This document shows, one piece after another, positions 23,939 through 35,208 of a DNA stretch of 64,000 nt. Numbering within the stretch: the stretch's first letter is position 1; every line of letters starts with the position of its first letter. The position numbers and the translations under genes were made by a program. Below the pieces are notes generated by a model. That model saw nothing but the letters and a program-made list of their open reading frames with translations, made no database searches and was not told the DNA's origin. Origin of the DNA: Anaeramoeba flamelloides (taxonomy: Eukaryota; Metamonada; Anaeramoebidae); NCBI GenBank assembly GCA_027625915.1, contig JANTQA010000008.1:5263501-5327500 (forward strand), written 5' to 3'.

Positions 23939-24723
23939 TTAAACTTGAAAATTCATTTTGATTATCTTTAAAAAGTAAAATAATATTAATTGGTAGTATA
24001 ATTTAAGAAATCATTAGAAAAAAAATATAAATAGAAAGAAAAAGAAAATTCTTTGGATCTATTAAATGAAATCCTTACAAAATACATGCTTTGTATTTTT
24101 ATTTTTTTCACTCACCTTTGTAAACCATAAAGCCACAAAGAGCTCCTCTTCTGGGTTTTTACCATCCATCATCTGTACTGAACGCACACCATATTCTGAA
24201 GCTTGATGTAGCCAATTTTGAACACTTTCATAAATGCTTTCGAGTGTTTCACCTTTAAATATTTTATAATGAAGCTTATCTGTTTCTAATATTTCAATTC
24301 CTTTACTTATTTTGGAAAATTTTTCGGAGCGAGGGACAAATTTTATTTGGAAAGTAATTGTAGGCTTTCCAGTTTTTTTCTGATTTTGATTCTTTTTTTG
24401 AAGTTTTTTTTTCAGTGAGGAATGTGGTGGTGGAAGATCGACAAGTTCTTTTGTAAGTCCAATTTGATGATTTTCAAATAATTCCGGATATTCTTCAAGT
24501 GGAATCCTGGTTTCTCCTAATTTAATTGGCTTTGAGACACGGTTGTAATCATAGATCGTGAGAATAATTTCGCCCATTGGTCTCTTTAAATTAAAATCAT
24601 AATATGTTTTTTTCCATTCAGGATTTAAATTCTTTTTTTTAGTTGGCGTCTGCTTTGTATAAATATTTACCGACTCAAACTGCGATTTGCATTGCTTTGT
24701 AAGTTGAATAACAACATACGGAT
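23939..24723 (-). CDS. C2-domain protein, exons 2 and 3
   Basis: Exon 2 (24723-24116) starts after acceptor CGAATAG with the second half of a C2 domain: DPYVVIQL, NLNPEWKKTYYDF, EIILTIYDYNR, LGETRIPLEE. The reading frame continues upstream of the first in-frame Met (24577), so the open frame starting there is only part of the exon. The first half of the C2 domain lies in the exon at 30483-30831, and the splice phase fits exactly (TCT G | AT CCG gives S-D-P-Y). C2 domains bind calcium and membranes; here one acidic ligand is Asn (YDYN). After the C2 domain come about 100 residues ending in GKNPEEELFVALWFTK, of no family known to me. Exon 2 ends at a GTGAGT donor (24115). A likely exon 3 is 23965-23939 (acceptor TTTTTAAAG, eight codons, TAA), which is tentative. 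Confidence 0.7.
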
Positions 24724-26227
24724 CTATTCGGAAATATTTTTTTAATAATTGATCAAAAACAAGATTTTGAATATGGCGTAATTATTCAAATGAATTCGGG
24801 AATGAGAGAAAACAATAAATAAATAAAAATATATTAATAATTTGATTAAAATAGTAAATTATGTTAAATCTATTATTTTTGATTTAACAATGATGTGTTT
24901 GTGAGAAGGTGTTTGCTTTTGATAATTTAGTAGCAAAATTTATCATATTATACATCTTTTTTTTTTTTGTTAATTATAAAACATAATAGCAAATTGAAAA
25001 TATAACTCAAAGTTTCAAGAGTTTTTTCAACTTATTATTTTCATAATTAAAGATTTTTGATATTCGCAAAAGAAAAAGTAATAAAAAATTATTTTTTTTT
25101 TTTTTATTATTGAAGAGGAAGTGTAAATTACACACTTTGATACCCTTAGACTTAAATTCCCCATCAAAGGTAATTTAAGCGGAAAATCATATATTTTACA
25201 ATTACTAATTAATCAAAATACTTTCAAACTGTCTTAGTTTAAAATTATTTCATTAAGATTTATTTCTTTTAATTTATTTTGAAAAATTAATCTATCTTTT
25301 TCATAGGAAGGACATACCAATAAAAAATGATAAAAAAATTATTTTTTAAGTCAAGCCTAAAGTTACTCTTGTTGGGTTAATCATAAAAAACATTATAATT
25401 CCAGTAATATTTGTCAAAAGAAAAAAAAAAAAAAAAAAAAAAACATTAGTTTCTAAAATACAATAGTCGTAACTTTAAAATAAAAATGAAATTTTTTGAA
25501 TCAAGCCAGCCACAGGGCAAGTAAAATTCCAAAAAATGAGAAAAAATCTACTTTAAGTAAAAATAAAATCTTCCAAAAAGTACTTATTCAATGATCAAGA
25601 TAATTTGTTTTTTCTTTTTTCTTTTTTAATGAAAATATAAATAAATTAATGCAGAAAATAACAAATGAAATCTTTATAAGATAAATACTTATTAGTAATT
25701 TTAAAGTAAGACCAAAGTGTTTGTATATCGAAGATTATCATAAATAGATATTTTTTCAAGATAAGAGAAGTTATTTTTATATTAAAATAAAATAAAAATC
25801 TTTTTTTTAGATACAGGTTTTTTAAAAAAGTGAGAATTTTTTTTTTTTTTAGATTTCTAGAATTAATAATTTTTGAAAGCTTTCTATTTTAAAAAAGTTA
25901 AAAAGGTGTGAACAATTATAACTTTTCAAAAAAAATAAAGTTTTTTGTGTATTAAAAAAGTGAGTACTATTTTTTATAAAAACAATTTTTTCAGATTTTT
26001 CTCTTTTAAAGATGATACTAATGAACTTGAAAAAGTTGGAGTGGGAAGAAAAGTACTTTTAAAAATTTTGTATCTTCACATTTTTAAAACTTTATTTTTT
26101 AGAAAAGTTTTAAAAGTGTGAACAAAAAAGTTTTTAATCAAGAACCAGAAATAGTTCAAATGAGATTTCTCATCTATTTTATATAAACATTGCAAAAATT
26201 TTTTTATCAGTTTATCAAAACAACATT

Positions 26228-26633
26228 AAAGACTTTTTTTTTGAGAGAACCGGTATGGGCAAGTGGAAACACAACCCAGTGTACAATCTGAAGGCCGGGG
26301 TTCTATTCCCTTAACCATTAGTTCTTATTGTTTACCATTTTCTCAAATAGCCACCACGGTGTAATTTTAATTAAAAATCGGGCTTATGCTTCTTAGAACC
26401 ACTAATTCTTTGAGGAAATCGTTTGACCGAATTGAATCTTTTTGACTATTATAAAACTGAACGGAATTGGAACAAAATCCCTCTCAATTTATGGAGCGGA
26501 TCCGATTTTTGGGAGAAATGACCAGCTCTCACTTGGTTCAACAATATCTCTAATTCAAATTAGGGATTCGGGCAAACAGGTGGACTTTTAGTACCCACTC
26601 TTTAATGGAAAAAAAAAAAAGACTTTTTTTTTT
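26228..26633 (+). mobile_element. tRNA-derived SINE with target-site duplications
   Basis: A body of about 375 bp (26243-26617) is visibly richer in G+C than its surroundings. It has a box A-like TGGGCAAGTGG (26256-26266) and a box B GGTTCTATTCC (26299-26309) at normal tRNA spacing, so it has an internal RNA polymerase III promoter. It ends in an A-run. The same 15-bp word AAAGACTTTTTTTTT flanks it at 26228-26242 and 26618-26632, a target duplication typical of LINE-driven retroposition. The tRNA folding is degraded (no clean D-stem), so it is a SINE head rather than a tRNA gene. The near-perfect duplication suggests a fairly recent insertion. No second copy was found here. Confidence 0.8.
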
Positions 26634-27664
26634 AATTTTTAAATTAATTGGCTTTTCTATGTAAAAATATAAAATAAACTGAAATGTAATTCTTCCTTTT
26701 AAATGTCGTTTATTTTGAATAACTTATTTTTTCGCAAAAGAGTCACTTTTCCGCGAAAAGGACAATTCTGCCAAAAAAAGTAATTTAAAATGATCCACTT
26801 TTGTGAAAAAAAAAAAATGATTATTTTTTCAAATAATAATGTTTTTTTTAAAAATCTTTATGAATTTTTCCAGAATTATCAAATCATTATACTAATCGAG
26901 TTTGTGCGTTATTGAAGATACCTATTTATAAGTTGACAAATTTTTTTTTGAACAGCAAGCAGAGACTTACAAATTCTTTTTTAAAAATGAAATAAAAAAG
27001 AAACAAAAATACATCAACTATCAGATCAAAACAATTATTGGATCTTTGTTTTTGATTTGATATGAAAAATTTATCTTTTCTTTTCATCAACTCAATTCAC
27101 AAGTTAAGGTAAATTATCATTTGTCTATCTTTTATAGCATTATATGTTGATTTGAAAATGAAATACTTTATTTAATTATCAACTCTTCATTCATTTTATA
27201 TTTTGCTGTCCTCGGTTAAAACAATTTCCGAAAGTATCTATAATACTAAAAGGAAGATATTTCAATTTTTAAAGGTTTCCAATGGTAGAACCATACAACC
27301 ACACAAATTAAGAAGAGTTATTTGAAAGTCCTGTTTTCTTCTTTTAGCTCTTCTTCTTTTCTGAAACTTTACATTTTAGAGGAATTTCAACAATAAAGTT
27401 GAATTGTTTTTTTTTTTTTTCATCGATCTTTTAGATCGCCAAGAATGTTTCTCCTTTATTCTTGAGAATTTAACTTGTGAAGGTAAAACACCCTTTTTTA
27501 AAAAAATATATTCTAATAGGTTTCAACATCATTTTCTCAATTGGTTGTTAATTGTTTGTTTGTCTCTGAATTTGGAATTATCATCATTTTTTAACAAAAA
27601 TAATTTTTCTATTCCTCTATTTTATTTTTTATTGGAATCAAAAATAAATATAAAATTAATAAAG

Positions 27665-27786
27665 CTGTTTTAAAAAAGTGCGTACGAAAATTGTTTGAAT
27701 TGCACCTTAAAACTTTCTAATTCGCTCTTTTAAGTAGTTTGGGTAACACCTTTTCAAACCTTTTAAACCTCACTTTTTTAAAACAG
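27665..27786. mobile_element. 122-bp MITE (CTGTTTTAAAAAAGTG ends)
   Basis: Left end CTGTTTTAAAAAAGTGCG and right end CTCACTTTTTTAAAACAG are inverted copies. It is a compact relative of the repeats at 5765-6036 and 25812-26127. Confidence 0.65.
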
Positions 27787-27940
27787 TCATGCTTTTATAT
27801 TCTTTTCTTTTAGTTTTATTTCCCAAAAAAATAAATTTTTATTAGAAGATCTGAAACAAAAATTCCTTCGAATTGTGTTTTAGTATTTTTCAACCAAACC
27901 CCTATTATTAGATGTGTTTTATTGGCGAAAAAAAAACAGT

Positions 27941-28035
27941 ACCTATCCATGAAAAAAAGGATTTATTCACGAAAAAGAACTTTTCTACTAAAAAGTATTT
28001 ATCCACGAAAAAGTATTTATTTGCAAAAAATGAGT
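27941..28035. repeat. Degenerate tandem repeat, about 20-bp unit
   Basis: Units based on TATTTATCCACGAAAAAG occur four to five times in imperfect form. They create an artificial K/Y/I-rich open frame. Confidence 0.6.
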
Positions 28036-28444
28036 CTTTTTCTAGCAAGTAATAATATCGGCAAATTTGTAACATTTAGATGGAAAACTCGAATGTCTGT
28101 TCTTCAACTTTATTTTAAAATTTTCTTCAAACACTCAAGATCTATGAAAAAAATTAAGCAAAATTAAATACGATTAAAATCATTTGATTAATTATTTGTT
28201 TTCCAATAATACACTTTAATTTGCTTTATTAATATCATAGAATTGGTTTTAGGATTTTACAAAATATTTTTGTGATTTAATTGTTATTGTGAATATTAAT
28301 AAAAACAACAAAAATTAGAAACAACAGAAATATAATATCAAGTTTTATAATAATATTGATAACTCATATTGTATGTATAAAATTGTTTTTGTAAATTCAT
28401 TACGGGAAAAAATTAATTTTTTTTTAAAGAATTTTAACCGTTTT

Positions 28445-29495
28445 GGGAAAAAGACTGAACACATTTTTTGTCTTGAAAACATTAATTATAATCACAGAAA
28501 TTACAGAAATCACAGAAATCACAGAAATCGCAGAAAGCTGGAAATGAAAAGTAATTCTGATTAAAAGAAGAAACAAATTAACTCTAAAAAATAATTCATT
28601 ATTTTATTATCAACCTATGCAATAAAAACAGTTTAGATCTCATTCCATATTAAGGTTTGTTTGGTACTTTTCTTTGATCTTCACAATAAACTAGTTTTCA
28701 AAATTTTTCACACAGTTAAAATTTTAAAAGAATCACAATAATATAATTTCATTCAAATTGGAAATAATTTTGATTTTTTGTAAAATATGAAATATTTTGA
28801 TCATCTTTTATGATTTCTGTTTTCATTTCATTTTTTCAATTACATAATTTGTTTAGTTCGATTGAAAAATTTTTTTTAATAATTGATATTCTGATAAAGT
28901 TGAGTTGTTCAAAATAAAAATACTACAATAAAATTAATCTATGGTAGTATCTAACCATTTGAACTATCAATATTCCGAATTGAATTTAAAAAAATTTACA
29001 AAGCATTTTTTTTTTTTTATCCTCTAAAAATTTTTAACACCGTTGATTTATTAGAATTGACAATTTTTTATTTTTTGTTTTGTGATTATTGTAATTTATA
29101 AACAATTGTTAACATTGTAATTAATAAATGGTTCTATTTTTGGTATTTCACCTAGAGAATTGAATAAATAGGATTTTTTTTTCAAAAATTGAATTTTGGT
29201 GTATTAAAAATTTTGAATTGGAGTTTAGTTCGATATTTTCAACAATACTAATTAATTTAAAAATCGTTTAATCAATCAAAGAAAAACCTTGACTATCAAA
29301 AGATAGTCTTGTAAAAATTGTCAGTATGATTAATACTTTCTTTTGCATTTAATATCTATTTTTTCTTTTATTAATTGATCATACTATTCATTTTCATATT
29401 TCTATGATTTCTGTGATTTCTGTAATTTCTGTAATTTCTGTAATTTCTGTGATTCTAATTAATGTTTCCAAGATAAAAAATGTGTTTAGCTATTG
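28445..29495. mobile_element. Inverted repeats carrying tandem ATCACAGAA nonamers
   Basis: The left arm (about 28445-28535) has AACATTAATTATAATC followed by five CACAGAAAT/TACAGAAAT units. The right arm (about 29401-29495) has the same in reverse: five units of TTTCTGTGA/TTTCTGTAA, then TTCTAATTAATGTT. The arms are about 870 bp apart. This looks like a foldback element with minisatellite-bearing ends, or a minisatellite split by an inversion. No gene lies between. Confidence 0.55.
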
Positions 29496-30049
29496 TTCCA
29501 AAATTGTAATAATTTTTTTTGTTTTGAATTTTTCAATAAATTTATTTTTTTATTTGACTCTTAATTTTCATTCTAATTCTTTATATAAGCTATACAAATC
29601 GCAATTTTATTTTATTTTATTTGATATTAAAATTTTATGCAAAACCATTTTTAAATATTTTTTTATTTTGGATATACAAATAAACAGAATTCCAAATCCA
29701 TCAATTTATTTTGACAATTATTTTCGAATAAATCAAATTTTCATTTGATCCCAAAGTTCAAAAACGAGAAAGAGCTAGACTCATGAAAAAATTTTCGTTT
29801 TGAATTGGCTTGTGTGGATCTTTGTGTTTTTTTTTTTCACCTAGTTTGTAGAGAAGAATTTTTTGGGCTTTTTAAAAAAAAATTTTTCATTTATTAAATG
29901 GAAAAGAATATTAGAAAAAAAAAGCAATGACAAACACTTTTTTTATTACCATTCCAGAAAAAAATTGTCAAAATTTGATTAAAAAGACTCCATAGAGATC
30001 TTCATTATGAATCAAAAAATTAAAAATATATCTTGAATTCTAAATGGGT

Positions 30050-30168
30050 AAAATTTTCACTTCATTTTCCTTTTTTGTTCTTGACATAAATAGGAATCTT
30101 AAAAAAAGGAGGTTGTAATTTGTTACTCGATTTGAAAAAAGAGGAAAGTGAAAATGAAGTGAAAATTT
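30050..30168. mobile_element. Small hairpin MITE (TTTTCACTTCATTTTCC family)
   Basis: Ends AAATTTTCACTTCATTTTCC and GTGAAAATGAAGTGAAAATTT are inverted. It shares flanking words (AATTCTAAATGGGT) with the copy at 63026, so the element may be slightly longer than the hairpin. Confidence 0.65.
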
Positions 30169-30482
30169 GTTTCTATTTATTATGCAAACACAGACACAGG
30201 TAGTAAATAGTACAATTCCTGAAAACAATTTTTTCTTATTGTTACAAACAAAAAAATTTCTTCTAATTGCTTTTTTTAAATAGATTAGAAATTGTGTTGG
30301 TCAGTGGAAAGAATTAAATTTTGGGTTGTTGGTGTAAGTTGACAATTAATTTTAGAAATTATTTATCGTCGTAAGAATGGAATTTTTATCCTTTTATTTT
30401 CACAATTCTCTTGTATTTTTAATTAATAAATATTTTTTTTTCATAAATAAAAAATAAAAAAAAAAATTCAATTTTTCCTTAC

Positions 30483-30831
30483 CAGAATAGCCAGATTTGT
30501 CCACAGGTGTCAAGTTGTTCGCGTTCAAAATGCAAACTCTTAATTGACCCGAAGTTAGTGTTGAAAGAATAGGCTCTTCATCGGAACTGTTTATTACTTC
30601 TTCTGTTTTTTCTGATTCTGATTCTTTTACTTTGATGGATTTTTTTTTTTTTTTCGTTTTTTTTTCTTTTTTATTTTTTTGTTTTTTGTTTTTGTCTTTA
30701 ATTTCTTTTTCTTCTTTTTCTTCTTTTTCTTCTTTTTTCTCTTTTTTTTCTTTTTTTTCTTTTTCCTCTTTCTTATTCTTAGTTTTCTTTTTTTCTTCTT
30801 TTTTGGTGGTTTTTTTTTTCTTTGAAGACAT
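30483..30831 (-). CDS. C2-domain protein, exon 1
   Basis: 116 codons plus one base. After MSS comes a lysine/glutamate tract (to about residue 68), then an acidic serine-rich linker (about 69-90), then GQLRVCILNANNLTPVDKSG, the first strand and first calcium loop of a C2 domain. The open frame runs past a clear donor (TTCTG|GTAAGG at 30482), and what follows (KEKLNFF and a poly-F-type tail) is intron. Joining to 24723 completes the domain as KSGYS-DPYVVIQL. Predicted protein is about 327 aa. The polybasic tail could add membrane or RNA affinity, which is inference. Confidence 0.75.
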
Positions 30832-31454
30832 CGCCTTTTTCTTGTTTGTTGAAATTTTAAAAAAAAGAAATGTTAAAAAAATGAACGAGCTTCTTTCTTA
30901 AATCAATGAAGTGGATTAGAAACTTGTTGCTATTACAGACTTTTGTGAAAAATGAAAGGAGATAAATCACAATTTTTTCATTGGTAAAATGTTTATAAAT
31001 TATCTTTTGTCTTTAAAAGATAAATATGATTGGATTTGATTGCTACAAGCCTGAAATGTAAATTATTTTTCTCAGATTTGTATTTCACTTGAAATCGAAT
31101 ACTGTCTGTTAAATAATTTAAAAAGTCTTTTCATCTTGATAATTAACGATTTTTTTTTTAAAATTTTTACTTTTTGAATGTCTACTGGTCTTTGAAATTA
31201 TAAAAGGTACTATATTTTCATTTTCTGATATTTTTTTTTAGATGTTTAAAATTTCAAAGAAAAGGTTGGAATTTGAGATCTTTGTTTTTTGCAAATTTTG
31301 AGACTTTTTGATGAAACAAAAATTAGAATTGAAAAACAAAAATAAAATGAAAATATTAACCATTGAAATCTTAAAGATCAAGGTATTTTTACTAGAGAAA
31401 AATTTTCAATCAAACCCCTTTAGTTTGTAAATGAAAACAAAAAAAGGCACAGAC

Positions 31455-31940
31455 TACTGTAGTCAAAATAAAGCGTGCAGAAAAATTTAATGTGTGTTTA
31501 AAAATAAAAAGCGTGTTTTTTTATTATAGTTGACTAATACATTAACCAATCAAAGAAACCAATAATAAACACTAAATCAATATAGTACTGGTTTCTTAAA
31601 GTTCTATTATTTAAAAAGAAATTCAGAAAATGAAGGATCAAATTGCAAAATTTCATCTCAAAAAATAGAGTTAATTTTTTCATAAAATAATTATCATTTC
31701 AAAAAACAAAAAATTTCAAAAAACTGGAGAATATTATGAAAAATTTTCAACTATTTGCATGAATAATTTTAATTTTACTGAAAATAACCCGATTTTTACT
31801 TTCAAAATTGATTTGAACTTAGGAATACTATTTGGTAGTGGATTGTATGTTGCCTTGGTACAAGAATAAAAAAAGCACGGATAATATTTTGAAACAAGGA
31901 TTATAGTCTTTGTGCACACATTATTTTGATCACTGTAGTA
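31455..31940. mobile_element. Non-autonomous TIR element (CTGTAGTCAAAATAA family)
   Basis: TA-flanked, about 485 bp. Left end CTGTAGTCAAAATAAAG and right end TTATTTTGATCACTGTAG are inverted. A full-length inverted copy lies at 62370-62847, and partial copies at 33140-33396 and 56513-56905. Tc1/mariner-like by target site. Confidence 0.7.
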
Positions 31941-33139
31941 TAAAATAAGCCCCACTTCAGGCTATTAAAACCTTGACAAGAACACAATTTGCAAAAACAG
32001 AAACGTAATCTCAACTTTAGTGTATTACAGACGGTATCAATGCTTTGAAGAGTTAAGAGTTGGCACAAATACTAGAATTACAATTGAATCTTTAAAATAT
32101 CAGATCGTTTGTTGTTGAAATTCTTTCTTTTTTGAGATTTTGAGTGACAAATCTTGAAAATTAAATGTTTTGATATGGAAAAACTTTTTTACTCTAGTCG
32201 TCAAAAACAATCCCGTTTAGAGTTCAAAACTCATATTTTTTTTGGTAATGTTCCAAGTCAACATTTATAGTGTGTGAAATAACCCTTATTTTTGTCTTTT
32301 ATTAGTTTTAAGGGACTGATCTCTCTTAAATATTTTTATTTAAATTTAATAGGGATTGAGAAAATTTTTTGCCAATTACTTGGATTTGAAAACCCCTGTT
32401 TATTTTCAATATTAAACATATTTCTAAATAAGGAATCATTATTTTGAAATTGATAAAAAAAAAAAATAAGAGAGAATTGCCATTAAAAGATTTTAAATGT
32501 TCTTGTAAGAAAAATTAACGAAATAATTGTTGTTTTTGGGATTTTAACTCCGTGGATACTTATAATAATTGTGATTATTTTTTTGGGCTTTGAAATTATT
32601 CACAACTTGAACCTTAATGTAGGTATTTTATAGATTTTTTTTTGGGGGGGTTATTTTATTAAAAAGGAAAATTTTTTTTAAATAACATTTCTGGGATTGG
32701 TAACAAGGCAATTGTTAATAGAGAAATTTTTTTTTTTTCGATTTATCCCAACAAAGTGTTGACGGATTTTTGAAAAAATTTCATTTTTAAATATAAAAGT
32801 GATACAATGTATGAGTCCAGTTTAAAGATCAAGTTTCTTGATATCAATATATATATATATATAACATTGCGATACTTTCAAAAAAAACAATTTATTTTTA
32901 GTTTATAAAAAAACAACAATTATTAATTTTGATCAAAGTTAATTATTTACAAAACACAAAGAAATCACTAAATTAAGGTTAATGAATAGACTCACATTAA
33001 TTTTTTCCTTCTTAAGTCCAAAGGCCAAATCAATTCTGAGTGTAAAATCCTTGAAATTTATAGACAAATTAAAATTAAGAGTGGAATTATACTAAAAATC
33101 TATATCTATTTTTTTTTTTTTTCAATTCTTTTGTTAGCA

Positions 33140-33396
33140 GATACTTTATTGTACAAAGTTTCTTAATTTTTTGAGAAAAATTTCAAATTTGATCCTTCAT
33201 TTTTTGAATTTGTTTTTAAATAACAGAACTTTAAGAAATCTAAACTATATTTTTTTAGTGTTTATTATCAGTTTCTTGTATCAGTTGATTTATAGGTCTT
33301 CTATAACAAAAAAACACGCATTTTATTCTGAAACACGCATTAAATTTTTTTGCACACTTTATTTTGACTACAGTAGTAAAATAATTTTTGTTCAAA
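33140..33396. mobile_element. Half copy of the CTGTAGTCAAAATAA element
   Basis: Only one half is present. It matches 62640-62847, ending TTTATTTTGACTACAGTAGTA. Its inner end is lost. It abuts the broken palindromic MITE at 33405. Confidence 0.65.
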
Positions 33397-33471
33397 AAAA
33401 ATTTCACTAAGAATGTGGCTTAATTTTGAATTTTTTTGTGACTTAATTTTCGTTCAAAGTTTGTGCCTTAA

Positions 33472-34837
33472 GGGAGTAGCCACGGTAAAGAAAAATTTTT
33501 CACTTTTTTGCAATTTTGATTGGGATCAGAAAATAACATTTTTTACTTTGGGTGTACCTCATTGATTTTTATTATTTAAAGTACTTCATTCATAAGATTT
33601 TTTAAATTTTTTTTTCAAAGTCTCAAAGAAATTGCCACAATAGAATGTTGAGTTGAATTGCTTAAAATAGTGTTTTGAATGTTGAATAACTTATCTTTTA
33701 TCCTTATCTCAACATTCTATTGTGGCATTTAATTTCAACATTTTTTTCAATTTTCATCATTTTTGAGATTTTTTTAATCCTGGCAACATAAAGCAATTAG
33801 AAATATTTTTTTATTAGTGGCATTTGGGATTAATGGATTTTGTTTAAAAAGAGCAACAACATTACAATTGAGAGAATCATAAAAGGAAACATAAATGGGA
33901 CTTAAATAGCTAGAAGGATTCCAAAATTAGAATAATTAAGTCAAATTATAACTTGTTAGGATTTTAAATAGTTGGGTTTAGTGGTATTGGAGAAGTGAAT
34001 ATGATTATATGTTATCAAAGTTTAAACCACAAAATAGTCATAAGTTTTATTCAAAGAATCTGAAATTATCTTCTCCCAAAAAAAAACTAAACCCCATTCC
34101 AAAAATTTGGACACATCTAAAATCAAAAATAGGGAAACAAAAACTCAATTTATGATATTTTTCCAAACCTAATATAAAACCACATTTAAGTTATATAGTA
34201 TTAATGGTTTTTTAAGTAATCATTTTCATCCAAATATAAGAAAACAATTTAAAATAAAAAATCAAAACAAGTGTGTCCAAAATAAGGAAACGAGCTGAAA
34301 TGAAAGAGTTTGAACAAAAAATATATTGGTTGATTTGTTGAAATTACACCAACAATGGTTGATCGATCAAATGATAAGATACCATGCACCGGTTGTATGT
34401 GGGTTTTTCAATTTAAGAAACTCAACTGTAACCTTCTATCAACCATCTATAAAAAATTTTCAGATCTAACGAAACAGATTAAGTAACTTCAGAAATAGAA
34501 AATGAAAACAAAAACAAAAAAGACAAAAAATGAAATGGTTTGTTGAATTAAAATTAATTTCCAATTGGACGTAAATCATGTTATTGTTATATTTCCAATT
34601 GTTTAAACTGTGCCCAAATTAATGGAATTAAGTTTATTTTAATAAAAAAAAAAAAAAAAAAAAAACTATTTTATCTATATAATCTCTTTTTTTAATTGTT
34701 GAACATTACTAAAAAAAATATCAAATAATTTTTTTAAAAAAATTTTTAGAGAATCTACGATCACACGCCACTAAAATAAAATGTTCTTATCTCATCTCTC
34801 TCAAATTTTTATCATGCCTTATGGTGTAGCTACTCCC
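33472..34837. mobile_element. TTAA-flanked non-autonomous transposon, copy A
   Basis: 1366 bp, bounded by TTAA on both sides (33468-33471, 34838-34841). Ends GGGAGTAGCCACGG and GTAGCTACTCCC are inverted. A subterminal palindrome (about 33644-33727, GCCACAATAGAATGTTGAG) is present. The centre contains a nested GTGTCCAAA element (34099-34625). Copy B at 37311-39262 is the same element in the opposite orientation. TTAA targets are the hallmark of piggyBac, but these ends begin GGG rather than the usual CCC, so the superfamily is inferred. No transposase is present. Confidence 0.8.
34099..34625. mobile_element. GTGTCCAAA element nested in TTAA element A
   Basis: Left end CCAAAAATTTGGACACATC; right end near TTTAAACTGTGCCCAAATTAATGG. 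It corresponds in reverse to 37528-38039. Because both TTAA copies carry it at the same place, it entered before the TTAA element multiplied, or is part of it. Confidence 0.7.
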
Positions 34838-35208
34838 TTAAAAGTGGAACCTACTGTAGAATAATGAAATACTTAATGATGAAGAAGTGAAATAAAACAT
34901 TATGGTATTCAATTGTTTGTTTCAAAATTTCTTAACAAATACTTTAATAAGAAATAGGTTAGGGGTGTGACTTAAAAAATGGAAAATCATTCTCAGAATA
35001 AAAACAAAAAAAAAAAAAAATGAAGCGATCAGCAATATTTTATTTTGATTAATTCGTTTGGGGTACGTGATTTTAGAATCCATTAAAAAATTAAACGGTG
35101 TTAAAGAACCAATGCTAAAAGGGAAATGATTATTTTTCAATATTTGATAAAATATATATAAAAAAAAATCAAGAGGTATGATAAGCTTTCAAAAAATATC
35201 TTGAAGAT

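Larger units (their letters stand above)
24724..30482 (-). other. Giant transposon-filled intron of the C2 gene (5.8 kb)
   Basis: Donor GTAAGG at 30482-30477 and acceptor AATAG ending at 24724 join the two halves of one C2 domain in matching phase. Other introns in this window are about 40-135 bp. The intron carries a SINE (26243-26617), a 122-bp MITE (27665-27786), inverted repeats with tandem nonamers (28445-29495), a hairpin MITE (30050-30168) and diverged repeats (25812-26127). The open frames at 27404-27673, 27922-28167, 28373-28564 and 29404-29748 are repeat-derived or of unknown nature; I call none a gene. Confidence 0.65.
33405..34858. mobile_element. Palindromic MITE interrupted by a TTAA element
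   Basis: 33405-33471 matches one MITE arm up to AAAGTTTGTGCCTTAA; 34838-34858 continues it exactly (TTAAAAGTGGAACC...CTGTA). The TTAA in the middle of the arm is the duplicated target of the element at 33472-34837. The other MITE arm is missing. Confidence 0.8.
30832..35208. other. Intergenic, several nested DNA elements
   Basis: Contains elements at 31455-31940, 33140-33396 and 33405-34858. From 31955 to 33130 I see no feature I can name; 31975-32115 has a peptide-like open run (around RRYQCFEELRVGTNTRI) with no known domain. From 34860 to 35208 is the 3' flank of the HVA22 gene. Confidence 0.5.

Noticed and set aside
26249-26320. tRNA gene
   Set aside because: Boxes A and B are present at tRNA spacing, but the D-stem and acceptor stem do not pair; it is the head of a SINE.
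30632-30901. 89-aa plus-strand poly-F/S frame
   Set aside because: Antisense of the lysine-rich exon 1 of the C2 gene.
31975-32115. Plus-strand run RRYQCFEELRVGTNTRI
   Set aside because: 45 open codons are expected by chance many times in this AT-rich window; no domain and no splice support.
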